DNA of 64,000 bases. It comes from Caprimulgus europaeus. Its lineage: Eukaryota > Chordata > Aves > Caprimulgiformes > Caprimulgidae. The notes under the pieces were generated by a model. It did not search any database. It was given only the letters and a program-made list of their open reading frames with translations, and was not told where the DNA came from. This document shows, piece after piece, positions 46,299 to 58,790 of the stretch (within the stretch, counting starts at the first letter, position 1; each line of letters starts with the position of its first letter). The position numbers and the translations under genes are program-made. The stretch is taken from positions 73,513,474-73,577,473 of the forward strand of contig OU015528.1 in assembly GCA_907165065.1 (NCBI GenBank), read 5' to 3'.

Positions 46299-49201
46299 GC
46301 TAATTTCTTACGGTCCAGCAGCACAAGTAGACTTCTAAAGGAAGAGATCAGAGAGAGAATTTGAGCTCTGTGATTTATCTATTCCTTATACTGTTACTAA
46401 AGCAGTTAACAGGACTGATGGTAAATCTACCCACTTGAATTTAATAAAGAAACTCCCACTGAGGAGTCAAGCACTGCTGTGATGTAAACTGGTTGCTTAG
46501 AGACTTATAATGTGTGATAACTTGGCATTTTTTGAAATTCATCTGGTGTTTCATTGAGCTGAAGCATTCTGAGGTACCTGGGCCTTGTGTAGAAATGATA
46601 TTTAGGATGTCTGGGGATTTTCACTTCTAGAATACTAAGAATAAATTCTAATCTTATTGGCATGAGTGTAAACACAGACTAACCTCACTGACGTCAATGG
46701 TGTAAAAGCCATATGCTGCTCCTCCTGGAGCTGACTTCAAATGAACTAAGAGCTGATGTGCAACATAGACCTCCCTGGGCACAAATGAGATCAGAATTTG
46801 TTTGTTAAATCTTTACTGGTTGAATTTACTCTTGGTAAAACTTTGTTGTATCATATTGTAGAACTATAATAGAGAAAAGAACTTGTGGCAACACTGCTTA
46901 AAAACTGGTTCATTCACAATGAAGAGATTACAGTATATTTCAGCCATTTTTCAAAATCTAAGACTAACTGAGAAGTAAAAAACCAGCAGTAAGCAAAGGT
47001 CAGAGCTGGATAATATGCTCTCCTTACTACTCACTGGCTCTTCCATAACTGGTCTGTGTTTGCAATCACAAGTGGCCAAGGCTTCACTTCCATTAGACTT
47101 TTTTCAGTCACAGACATTCAACGTGCAATAATAAAGAATGAAACTTTTTTATAATGAATTGTTGATTAACATTACATTCCTACCTTCCTCAGCACTTTGC
47201 TGTTTATGTGGGGAAAAGGTAGTGAAATAAAGAACTGTGATTTTAAGATAACCAAACCATTCTTTATTTTACGTTCTACTTCTTTATCACGAAAACTGCA
47301 ATACAACATCTTTAGGAAAGAATAATCTTTAAGTACATATTCAATCACATTTACTTCTGTTCAGCAAGAAAGAAAAATTAAAAATTAATAGTTTTGACAG
47401 TCCTAGTTTGCTTGTACTGGTGTAGATCCACTATCATGCTGCTGAAGAGCACATTGTGCAGCCTATGCAGAAACACTGATTTCCAAGTGCCCTAATCATC
47501 CTTAAACACTCTTACAATTCTTTTTTTCAGTCAGAGATGGTAGCTCTATAATTCAACCCATTTCTCCAGCCAATGTGTCTAGAAATTATTATGATAATGT
47601 ACATGATATGCTGCCGTCACACTTCATCACTTCTTATTATGTTCATCATCAGCTACGGATTTAATGGTTTTGTAATCATACCTCTAGTATACAGCATGTC
47701 TTTGGCCAGATAGAAAAAAAAAAATAAATTGCAGGACAAGTTTTATACCTGAGCCACATGTATATGGGGGTAATTTGTGTCACTGTTTTTCTTTAATATT
47801 ATTGGTGACTTCTACTAACCCGTATTAAGCAAAGGGATATCGGTGGCCTGAAGACTGACAGACTTAAATGATACAGGAACAAAAGATTAATATGATTCAA
47901 AAATCATCAGCGCTAGCCCTCATGTTTGCAATCTGTAGTCCAATGGTCCTTTCAGACATCTACACCAAGTCCTTCTCACCAATCTTACCTTCAAAGCTAC
48001 TGGACCCTTATAAAAAAGACCAAATGATACAAAAAACTGTACCCTGACACTGGAAAATAGCATCAGAAACCTAAGGCATTCCTGACTTAAAGGCATGGAA
48101 GATGCAGCCATTTAGAGTTATTACAGAATAAAAATCCTTACTCAGAAATCTCCTAAATATAGCTAGGGAAACATTTCTTGCCTTGTTCATGTTCTCTGAG
48201 CTTTCATTGGTACTTTACAAGGCAAATTATTGAGAGACTCTTTGTTTAACTCTTATGTTGTTACCTTCAATATTTTAGACTCCTGCAACAGCAGGCAATT
48301 TGTAGCATCAGCCTAGAGCCACAGTGAAATAAATGCACAAAAACTTAAGACAGTCTGATTGTGGGAAAATTCACTGGGTGACTGAGTTACTGTGAGCAAA
48401 TCTCACTGTCCATGGTCATGAGACAATTCTCGTTAGCACTAGAAGAAGTAAGACTCTTCACTCAATATCTTCTCTTCAGCAACGCCACTGGTCTTCTTTC
48501 TAGAAGAGGAATGGACAAAATAATAACAATCAAGTTATTTAAGAAGACAGAAAAGATATTTCTGGCCCTGGAAGGCAAACAACAGTAATTTGGATTTATA
48601 CTGTATAAATATATCACAATAGATAGCTTTTATGTGTCCTTTCCTATCCTCCTTCCTCCATTTTGGGGAATATCTGTTGATTAAAAATCCATAACTTCCT
48701 CTCACAGACTTAATTTTTCATTCTAGATTCATCTCTCTCTTGTCATTTTTCCCCATAAACTTACTGAGCTTCATGTTGGAACAATGCAATATACTTACCT
48801 TGTCTGTCTTATTTGGCAAGCTATTTAAATGCTTTTTGATGTCAGTTAATTTTCAGTGTGAATATATCCATGATGAGTTTGTCTATATGACTTTCTGCCA
48901 AAATTATCTTGTAACATAAATATTTCTACTCTGTTGCTAGTGTTAAATGTTTTCTCCTCGTACTAATACGTACTCATATAAGGTAATTCAGTTCCCTGTC
49001 ACCAGACTAAACAAGTCAAGATCTGCTAATTAATCACTTAAGGTGTATTTGCTATTTCCCCACCCATCCAAAGGGACCTTTTTAGTCTCCATTTGATATC
49101 TGATCTACCCACATGGTTCTACATTAGGTCTTCTTAAGGTTTATGCAGTGGTCTTAAGATCTTTTTTGCTGTAGTGAAAAAAAAAAAACCTAATTTGACA
49201 C
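46299..49201. other. unique sequence with a possible old repeat
   Basis: No gene is visible. 46665-46800 (ACCTCACTGACGTCAATGG and following) resembles a widespread old amniote repeat motif with near-palindromic 'gacttcaatgg' units, but the match is weak. Confidence 0.4.
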
Positions 49202-49306
49202 ATCACAGAATCACAGAATCATAGGGGTTGAAAGGGACTTCAGGAGATCACCTAGTCCAACCCCTCTGCTAAAGCAAGTTCCCTACAACAGGTTGCACAG
49301 AAAAGC
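49202..49306 (-). mobile_element. short CR1 LINE 3' end
   Basis: Only the last ~105 bp of a CR1: octamers ATCACAGAATCACAGAATC, then GAGATCACCTAGTCCAACCC, ending near GGTTGCACAG. One of the shortest copies here. Confidence 0.92.
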
Positions 49307-51440
49307 CCAATGGTTGCATTATCCCTTTTACCTTAACAATTCATAGTTGTCTCAAGAGCAACAGGGATCCTAAGGCTATCTAATTTCCTTTGTTGCCACC
49401 CAACCATTACAGAACAAGCTTATTGATAAATCTCTAAATCAAGGACTTTGCACTGTACATACTTTCTATTTTTCTGGTGAAAAAGTCTTTCCTTGTATGA
49501 TCTGGTCCACTGCCAATAGCTTCCAACTTACAATCATGTATAGATTTCATACCTAATTGTGATACCAAGATATAAGAATATGCTCTGTTGAGTATACTCA
49601 GCAGGTCTGTTTCCAAGACCAAACCCCGAGGAGTATAACTAATAACAGCTCTCAACTCACATCTTATTCACACATCCATGAACTACTTGGAGTATTTGTT
49701 CAGTTTCAATTATTTTCAAATTATGTTACATGTGTCCTGAATCTATAATTAAGCCAAAGGAAAGTTCTTAGAATGGTACTTCTATGTTATCAGCTTTCCT
49801 TTTCAATGGCTCTTAAGTATATAGGGTGAAGAAATAATAGATTACTTTATGTCTTGATTTCTGAATGGTATTCCAACATTCAGGAATGAAGGTATAAGAA
49901 GTGAAATACCACCGGACTGTGTGTTATTTCTGTGCTAAAGATGCTGGAAAATGCCAGTCCAAAGCAAAAGTACCAACCCAGAAATGCTGACTTATTTCTG
50001 TTTGCCTGCTCTGTTATATTGCAGCTGTTGCAGAGGACAATTTGAGAAATTTAAGGTTACCTTTGACTATGTGATATTTTTATATTTGCTGCTGGAAGAT
50101 CCACAAGGAGAAATAACATTGTTACACGAACACTAAGTGTGCACCCTATGCCCCACAGGTTAGAAATGTCCTAGTCTCTGTTTTAGATGTATTTGTATGA
50201 GTTGTAAATAACCTAATCACTGCAATTTTTAATCTGTCTTACTGATATATTAACACCAATTTTCCTTAATAAAATGTGTCTATCTGAACAGGCCCTGTAG
50301 GAAAGATAAATGGCATAATAAATTTGAGTAAGAGATTCAAGATGCATAACATGATTAAATTCTAATCAAAATCCATGGGAGTTCATTAAGGTTTAAGAAT
50401 CTGACTTCTTTAAATATAAAGTTCTCAGTAGCTCACTAGCTAATATTTATAATAGATTTTTCACTTTTGGGATGCAGTTCATGATTAGTTTAACCCAATC
50501 TATGGATGGGCAGGTGGAAAAGGGGATGATTCTGTCTTTCCTCACATTCTTACCTGTATGTTTCTAAAGCTTCCTGTAAGGCGATGCAATTAAAAACCAC
50601 ACTTACAAAAAATGGTTTGTTTTCAGCCACGCTTTCAACTTCCTGGCCTGACTGACCAAATACATGTGCTGTTATTAGGAACTGGGTGAAAAAATGCATG
50701 GCTGAGACCCAAAGGGAAAGGGGTGACTGCCTCTATCAACAGTGATACACATCAGCTGTACTGAATGTGAAATTTAGATCACCCTTATGGCATATGGTTT
50801 GTCAATTTGTAATTTATCTTATTACCTTTAATTAATGTAGATATTTTCTATCGCAGACTGGAATCCATTTATTTATTGTTATTTTAGATAATGTTAAAGG
50901 CAGACATCAATTGCAGGCAACTGATGCAGCAGACAAGAAGGAACAATCAAATATCTCCTTTTTGCAATGAAAGATGAGGAGTTACTCCCTAAAGCTCTGG
51001 TTAGTTTCCCAGTGTTTCAGAAGCAGCTGAGAATTGATTGTAAATGGCAGGGCTGAGTTCTGGATCATCTGTTTTGGAGTATTTATATGTCAGAGGCAAG
51101 ACAGAAACCAGAAACCTCAGAGAACTCAGGGGATGGGAAAATCACTATGAATATCTCAATATGCAGCAGAGAAGCACCCCATTTCTGAAATAATTTCCCT
51201 TCTTCATGGAACAAACTAGAATTGCCCAAAAAAAATGTATAAGTCTCAGGTCTGAGTGTAGAAGGATCAGATCTTAATTGTCCACTTATACTGAGATCAT
51301 ATATCCTTGCTCTTTCTTACTGGCCTATATGTCTCATCTACCCTTCATCTGGTCTCTCTGAGCTCATTTACTAAGCCCGTATTCCTATCCTTAACTCCTG
51401 TGTAAATTTTTCTTTGCTCTTTATCATAAACCTAACTAAT
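49307..51440. other. unique non-coding sequence
   Basis: No gene or assignable repeat. The 73-codon minus frame at 49434-49655 and the 61-codon plus frame at 49951-50136 have no recognisable features. Confidence 0.5.
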
Positions 51441-51675
51441 TGATCACAGAACCACAGAATCGCAGAATCACAGAGTGGTGGGTGTTGGGAGGGACCTCTG
51501 GGGATCATCTAGTCTGACCCCTTTGCCAAAGCAGGTACATCAAGAGCAGGTTACACAGGACTGCATCCAAGCAGGATTTTAACATCTCCAGAGATGGAGA
51601 CTCCACAACCTCTCTGGACAGCCTGTTCCACTGCCCTGTCACCCTCAAAGCAAAGTTTTTCCTTATCTTCATGGT
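51441..51675 (-). mobile_element. CR1 LINE 3' fragment
   Basis: Four imperfect octamers at 51443-51475, then GATCATCTAGTCTGACCCC and GAGATGGAGACTCCACAACC, ending near TTTTTCCTTATCTTCATGG. It belongs to the same subfamily as 45832-46298 by its AAAGCAGGT-GCACAGG layout. Confidence 0.93.
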
Positions 51676-52000
51676 CAAAAATGTATCTATTGTTTTCACC
51701 CTTCTCCCTCCCCTTTTGACTGCCTGATCTCATGTTCTGTCAAAGAATATTCATTATTTAAAAGTACCTAGATCCTGCCTTACAATAGAAGACCTCATTT
51801 TTGTTTAGTTGGTTTTATTTTCTTCATAAAAAGATTATGCTTGCTTGGGAAGTCAAACTGGGGAGCAGCAAGATCAAGCCTCCATCTGCAATAATTAAAT
51901 AGTTTATTCCACGTGAGCTGGCCTTTCTGAGGTTTTCTTTTTCCAGCACTGCAATGCTATATTTTGAGTACAGCTTAGGGCAATATTTAAAATAATCTCT
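51676..52000. other. unique sequence between CR1 and LTR
   Basis: Nothing recognisable in 325 bp. Confidence 0.5.
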
Positions 52001-52652
52001 TGTCCTGGTTTCAGTAGGATAGGATTAATTTTATTCTTAGTAGCTAGAACAGTGCTGTGTTTTGCTTTCAGTGTGGGATTTGTTATAAGAATGTTGATAA
52101 CATACTAATGTTTTTAGTTGTTGCTGGAAGTCCAAGGACTTAGTGTTTTGCTATCCTGCAAGTGCAAAGGACTGGGCAGAAAGGGGGATGGAGGGGAGCG
52201 TGGTAATTAGCAAAACCTAAAATTGGCATTTGAATATGCCTATGAGATATTCCATATCATATTACATCATGTTCAGTATATTAATGAGGGTATATTAATT
52301 TCTGATATTAATCAGAAAGCTGGGGATTCTCTAGGGGATCTCTGGGGCTTGCTCTTCCAGGATTAGTGTTTCAGGTTTAGGGTTCCTTTTTGTTCCTTCA
52401 GGGTAGCTATTGGCAAGTGATGAGCAATTGTATTCTGCATCACTCATTTATATATATTATTATTATCATTATTATCATAATTACAATTTTAAGTTTATTT
52501 TATTCCCATTATTAAATTGTTACCAATCTATGAGTCTCCTTACCTTTACACCTCCAATTCTCTACCTTATTTCCTGGGTGGGGGGCAGGGAAGGGGAGGT
52601 GGGTGCAAGTTGCTGTGTGGTGTTTGGCTGTCAGCCAAGTTAAACTACTACA
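52001..52652 (+). mobile_element. solo LTR, TGTCCTGGTTTCAG type
   Basis: The 652-bp LTR starts TGTCCTGGTTTCAGTAGGAT and ends TTAAACTACTACA, with terminal TG and CA intact. A TATTCCATATCATATTACAT block with GTTCAGTATATTAATGAGG (near 52271-52290) is the probable degraded TATA region. GATGAGCAATTGTATTCTGC (52420 on) and the following (ATT)n-like stretch lie in the R/U5 region. Flanks TCTCT (51996-52000) and TCTCC (52653-52657) give a 5-bp duplication with one change. No internal viral genes, so it is a solo LTR. This type is common in bird genomes. Confidence 0.93.
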
Positions 52653-52675
52653 TCTCCATGGGATTTATTTTTTGG

Positions 52676-52702
<27 letters not shown>
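52676..52702. repeat. T27 homopolymer, 24 bp from LTR end
   Basis: Read on the minus strand it is an A27 run preceded about 16-28 bases upstream by AATAAATAAA (52719-52730), the layout of a polyadenylated retrocopy 3' end. Confidence 0.9.
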
Positions 52703-52706
<4 letters not shown>

Positions 52707-53356
52707 CCAGAGACCAATGTTTATTTATTTTTATAACTTTATAGTTTAGATTTACATTGTTTGACAAAGTTTATAAAAATTCTGCATGCTGCTTTCCCTG
52801 TCCATGTCTGCTATTATCACAGTGTTATAGCAAGCTCTTTAAAAACAACATTTCAGTTCCTTGATCTTTCGAAAAAAAGCCATATTTTCATTAATTGCAG
52901 AGACTATACAACTCTACTTCAGGAGAACCATCTTTACCATTTTTTCATCTCTGTAAAGGAAAGAAAAATCATCAGCATCTTCTCAAGCCATTCACTGGGT
53001 AATCTCAAAGGTTCACTTTCCTTTAGAGAGCTAAGTGAAGTTCCTGAATCAGGAGTGTAATCAACGCTAAATTACTGCTATAGTCCAAGGAGAAGAGAGA
53101 CACATTTCCAAAAAGTCATTCAGAGCTCCAGGGCTTTGAATTGAAAGGCCTATGTCTCTCTGCAAAAAAGAAGCATGGGGACATCATGCATAACAATACC
53201 AGCAGCTTTGCAGAGAAGGTTGAGCAGAGGGAGCTTGCATAGGGCTGCCCAAGGAGTGATTGAACAGGCTCCCAAGCTGCTCTGTTTGATAACAGAGACT
53301 GACTCTATAAGCCATATGACCTCATTGCACCCTAGTAATAATTAAAGATGCTTTGT

Positions 53357-53375
53357 AAAAAAAAAAAAAAAAAAA
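53357..53375. repeat. A19 homopolymer
   Basis: A pure run of 19 A followed by CAAACAAACAG. Confidence 0.92.
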
Positions 53376-55063
53376 CAAACAAACAGTCAAAACCACTGAA
53401 ATTAGTTTGGAGGCATACTTCATATATATTTTAGCAAGACTGAGACATTCAGATCTTCTAAATAGTCTGGAAATTGTCATTTTATATGCACATTAAACAT
53501 AAGACACCAATAAAATTATCATTACATGAATCCTGGTCAAACATTCAATGAAACTAGGACTGAACTAACATCACTGAACCAACAAATATGAACAGCCCTT
53601 GCATATTTTTAGAGATCCCTAATAATCTCTTCACAGATGGAAAAAATGTAGTTTTAAAATAGCTCTGCTGCTTGGGCAAGCAAATAATATCAATACAGAA
53701 CAGATGAGTCTATATTTTGCACCTTATGCATTCTTGCCAATTTCACTATTTAATTTAAAGTCTTATTAAGGATGAATTGAGTATTTATTCAAATAAAATG
53801 GAGAGAGAAGCAAAGTCATAGAGAATTCAATAGCAAATTTCCTTTGACTTACAAGAGGTCAGAATATTATTACTCAACAGATCTTGTTCCTTGAAGATTT
53901 GCTGTGTCTACTCATTTAAATTACTTAAGTAACACAAGGAGGAATAATTGTTCCTTGTTCCACTTTTTCCCTAGTGCTATTGAAATAGACTAGATGATTT
54001 AACCAGATTTCTTCTAGAAATTCTATTCTGGTCCTGAAACAGCTTAAAAAATTGAATTTTAAAGGGGAAAAATGTTTCATTGAAAAATACCCAGTCAATT
54101 ATGGTTCTGAATCTGACAAGAGTACAATTTACCTAGAAGCATACAGGTCAGTCATGTAGGATGGCTTCAAGATCACAGGCACTAAGAAAACTTAACGCCA
54201 CATGCAGCAAGGGCATCATCATCTCAACCCCATCCTTTCCTGTACGACCACCACAGACAAGCTTTGCAACTCTAAAAATTTTTAACTTATGTTTCAGTTC
54301 TAATGTGATCAAAATTAATCTTGTTTTGAGCTAAGGGTTGCACCAGATAACCTTCCAACCTACGTTAGCCTGTTATTCCCTGCACACTGTTGCTTTTTGT
54401 TGTTACTGTTCTTTTGTTGTAAAATACTTATTTTGTTTATATATTTATTAGATTAAAAATACTATATTAACATTGTGGAATAGCAATCCCCCAAATTCCT
54501 CAGCAATTTATTCTTCATCCAGTAGTAAAGCCCTGTAATAAACTTGAAGCCAACAAAATCACTCCAAATATTTTGTAATGTAGCCAAGTCTGCTTACACT
54601 AACAGTGTTCAGCAGATCATTTATATCAAATAAAAAATGTTTTAGATATTCAGAAAATGTCTCTCATTCTGTGATTTTGTGCTTAATAGCTTTAAAAAAG
54701 GAGTTGTGTTTCTGGTCCCTTGCTATCTGTCTTATCTACCTGGGTTTTTTCCTAAGTAGTTTCTTTGCAGACCGAACTATACTTTCAAATACCGTATAGA
54801 AAAGTGAGACTTCAGAGATTACTTTTGCTTTTCAGTAGGTCTGCAACATGGTCTCCAAACAAACTCCCAATCTGCCAGCCTTCTGTCAGGAAGGTACTAC
54901 AAACTGACAAGATAGCAAAATCCCAGAAGTTTTTATGTTGTTAGCAGACTCACAGCCATGCCATAGTTCCCTCAGCTCTAGTCAGTCTGACACCTTTCCC
55001 TTCACCTCAGCTGCTCACCTGAGTGAACAAAATCTTACCTGGAGAAAAATATGCCAGTTGATT

Positions 55064-55090
55064 TTCTATGTTTTAACTGAAAACATAGAA
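55064..55090. repeat. perfect 11-bp hairpin
   Basis: TTCTATGTTTT, loop AACTG, then AAAACATAGAA. AT-rich and short; probably incidental. Confidence 0.85.
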
Positions 55091-58000
55091 TGTTAATGTT
55101 CATGACAGCAGCTAAGGTTAAACTCTACATGTGCTCTGAAGAATAAAGGAGATTTTCCATAGTGCCATAGGTGTTCAAGACTCCTTCAGGGGAATTTGGA
55201 GAGTTTTCTTGAATCTTTGAAGCTTCCTTGTTTATTTTTCATGGTTCGTTAGTAGTTGTACTTCACTAATCCCTAGAAGTTTCAATTATGCACCAGAATA
55301 AACTGTACAAATGTAGACATTTCTGAGCAAAAACTTAAGAAGCCTCCTTCCTCACAGAAATCAGTCTGATGGAGGTTTATCAGGTAAAACCTTCACTTTC
55401 ATCCTCACTTGTACAGCTGGGAGCAGTGGAACATCAGGAGGGAGGATTTATCCATTGCCAGTTTCCAACAGTAGCTGTACAGTTGCACTTTCCAGTTCAT
55501 ATCCCTTTGGAGAAACAGTCTTATATCTGTTATTACTTCTCTACATACCTATTTACATAATCATGTGTATGCAAACTTAGATACATAGGAAGAATTAGAT
55601 ATGTATACTTGAACCAAGGTGTAAAAAATCTACATATTGATAATTCTTACTCCTTCTAGTACTCACATCTCTTATTTTGAAGGTCAGTTTTTATCAGTAG
55701 ATGAGTTAGATGATTCATATGAGTTCATGTTAATATGTTATTCTGGCCACTCTAGAATAGCAGAAACTTTCTAAGATGTCAGAGGGCCCAGCATTATAGC
55801 TATGAAAGCATACTCAGTCCCTGAATATGATGTAAATCTTAATTTTCTTTTATTTATAAGTAATAATTACAATAATAATGCCAATCTTCAAAAAACAAGA
55901 CTAAAGTAATGGATAGAATAGCCTCTGACTTATAATGTGCTACAATGCCTGTATAATCTTCTTAACTTTTGGGTAACCTCTCATTGTACATAACAGGAAC
56001 ACTGTTTTTTTTTTTTTTTGAAAGGTTTAAGCAAGCATAGCATATTACAGACAAAAGAAATACTTACATTTTCAAACCACTATGCACAAGCATTTTGTGC
56101 TGTTGCAGACAATAGAGCCTGTGTTCACGGCTCACTATCGCTTCAGCTCAACCCTATAGCCAGTATTTCAGTTCCCTAAATTAATCAGAGCTGTACAATT
56201 CAAAAGCAGCACAAAATGATTAATTAGAATCACTTGTTGTCAAACAAAAGGGACCTACTGTGTAGAGGGAAAGAATGGGAAGGTAATAGGAGGAAAAACA
56301 AATCCTGATAACACAAATTAGGTTGGGAAATCTATTCCTCTAGGAAACAAACAATACCAAGAGCAGCAGAACTGAATAAGCTGGATGAGGCTGATTACAA
56401 ACATTGGTTCAAGCTTTACTTGTTGAGTTGCATCCAGTGCAGTTTCTCTGAGGTCTAATAGCATGTGAAGTCAGCCTGGAGCTCTCCAGGACACTATGAA
56501 GTTTTCTGTCTCTCCTGAAAATCACCTCTCATATACCTTCATAATGGCTATTTTTGGGTCTTTTTCCTTTTTCTCAACTAAAATGGAAATTACTCAAAAG
56601 ATTCAAAAAATGTCAGTGGGGCCAGGAACACAAACAAAGAGTGATCAAATAAACCCCATTCTTTAAGAAAATCTGGCTTAATGTGTATGCTGCAACTGTG
56701 CAAGACAGAAAGAAAGGCAAAATATATATACTATCTTTAAATAATCTGAAGTATTCTACACTTGGTCACCCTTCTTTTCTCTAGTAATTAGTACCTAGCT
56801 GTCCTAGCCCAACCTGTGCTCCAGTCCTCCTTTCCACTCATTTTTTGTCTTCTCCAGAATGCTAGCTCAGTGAAACTATCACACTACCCCAAACCCAATT
56901 TATCTTCCTCCACTCAAGGCAGTTAGTCCTGCCTACCATTTCCTCTGCCCTCTAAAAATAAACTTTTGTAGTCCATTTTCCTCCCTCTGTTCCTGCCCCA
57001 GCTGGCCTGTCATATGTGACTGCCAGAGAAAAAGCGGGAGAAAGAGGAGAGGAGAGAGGCCAAATCAGGATAGAGTTTTCCAGAAGCTTTTTCTAGCCAT
57101 TTATAAAACACATTCAGCTCTGTTAAAGAGGAGATCCACAAACACTCTTCCCCTCCTTTTCACCACCTTACTTTGATATCTACTGTGCCACACAAAGGTG
57201 AGTATTTTGCTTTTCCAATAGACCAGAAAGGCAGTACGCTTGACTTCTACCTGGCATTCCTGTAGAGCATGACCATTTTCTCCCAAGGGAGGATGCTGTC
57301 CTTTGACATATGACTCACTGCTAGTTGACACCATCGATGCTTTGCCCAGCTGGTCTGCAATATTTTGTTTTGAATCCCATCTGTGAAGACAAAGACAAGA
57401 CTTTTATGGTGAAGGCATTTCTCAGAGATACCACAAAGGACATAAGAAGCAATAACAATGCTCTGAGTTTCTGTGTTTCTTTGACTGTATGACTGTAGAT
57501 ATTTTAGCACATCTGATCTGTCTTTAAATGAAAAAGCTCAAATTGTCATGGCAGGAGGATACAGCTTAGCCATATGAGTCTTATTCTGCTTTTTACAGCC
57601 ACCTCTCAGTTGCTGGCTGACAACTGGTTTCAAATACAGTAGTTATGACAGCAGCATTCAGAGCAGTTACTGCAATATGTTTGTGCTCTGTAAGTCATCT
57701 TTATGGTACTGTGGACAACTTCTAATCTAGTACTGAATGCAGTGAAATCTTATCCCATTACAGGGTGCATATGTATTGGCAATACATTCGAGTAAGCTAG
57801 AGTGAATTCTAAGACTAGAACAGGACTTAAAGGAAAAGGTTTCCCAATCTCCCCAAAATACCAAGGTTTTATTTCAAAGGCAGTGTCCAATGTGAAATAA
57901 AACGGGTTTCTGCCTAGTCTGTTATTTGAAAAGAGCATTCATCACTTCTTTAAATATTTTCTTGGATGTATGAGTGAGAGAGGTGTTATTGTTTCCTTCA

Positions 58001-58123
58001 AGATTTTTTTCACACTAGAAATTGTGAAGTCAATCTTTGATGTCATATGGACAACCGAAGATGTGGCAGGATTATGACAACAAAAGAGGCTGTCATGAAA
58101 GGTAAATTATATGTTGGTTTTCT

Positions 58124-58725
58124 TTCACAGAATCACAGAATGGTTGAGGTTGGAAAGGACCTCTGAAGGTCATCTAGTCCAACCACCCTGCTCAAGCAGG
58201 GACTCCTAGAGCACATGAACCAGGATTTTGTCCAGATGTTTTTTTAGTATCTCCAGAGAGGGAGATTCCACAACCTCTCTGGGCAACTCATTCCAGTGCT
58301 CAGTCACCCTCACCGTAAAGAAGTTCTTCCTTATGTTCAGGTGGAACTTCCTATGCTGCAGTTTATGCCCATTGCCTCTCATCCTATTGTTGGGAGCCAA
58401 TGGGAAGAGTCTGGCCCCGTCCTCTAGACACTCTCCCTTTTGATATTTATAAACATTAATCAGATCCCCTCTGAGCTGTCTTTTCTCCAGGCTGAACAGG
58501 CCCAGCTCCCTCAGCCTTTCCTCATATGAAAGATGCTCCAGTCCTTTAAACATCTTAGTCACCCTTTGCTGGACACACTCCAGGAGTTCCATGTCCTTCC
58601 CATACTGGGGAGCCAAGAACTGGACACAATACTCCATGTGGGGCCTCACCAGGGATGAGTAGAGGGGGAGGATCACCTCTCTCGACCTGCTGGCAAAACT
58701 CTTCCTAATACAACCCAGGATACCA
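58124..58725 (-). mobile_element. CR1 LINE, 600-bp copy with open ORF2 end
   Basis: Tail octamers TTCACAGAATCACAGAATGG, then GAAGGTCATCTAGTCCAACC and the whole C-terminal ORF2 coding end up to the GCATTAGGAAGAG-type block near 58700. It is 5'-truncated at about 58725, in antisense. By eye it is one of the least damaged copies, without frameshifts in the coding part. Confidence 0.94.
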
Positions 58726-58790
58726 TACAAATTTTGAAAACACAATGGGGAAACTGGTACTGAATCCTGAAATTTTGCTGTAACCTTCAT
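58206..58790 (-). pseudogene. CR1 ORF2 C-terminal remnant, uninterrupted
   Basis: This 194-codon minus-strand frame is open. Residues 1 to about 22 come from flanking host DNA. From about residue 24 the CR1 ORF2 C-terminal region follows: [31 protein letters not shown] near 48-58, QQRVTKM near 78-84, [14 protein letters not shown] near 93-106, and the end near [14 protein letters not shown] (about 169-182). It lacks the endonuclease and the catalytic palm (no FADD), so it cannot reverse transcribe. The start codon is incidental. It is open because the insertion is fairly young or by chance, not because a function is indicated. Confidence 0.88.

Larger units (their letters stand above)
52703..58123. 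other. mostly unique AT-rich sequence
   Basis: No gene is supported over about 5.4 kb. A19 lies at 53357-53375, and a perfect 11-bp hairpin with a 5-base loop at 55064-55090. 56150-56245 contains TGATTAATTAGAATCAC and other TAAT cores and could be a conserved regulatory element, but no conservation data are available. Frames near 52761-53060 and 57101-57510 have no domain. Confidence 0.5.
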
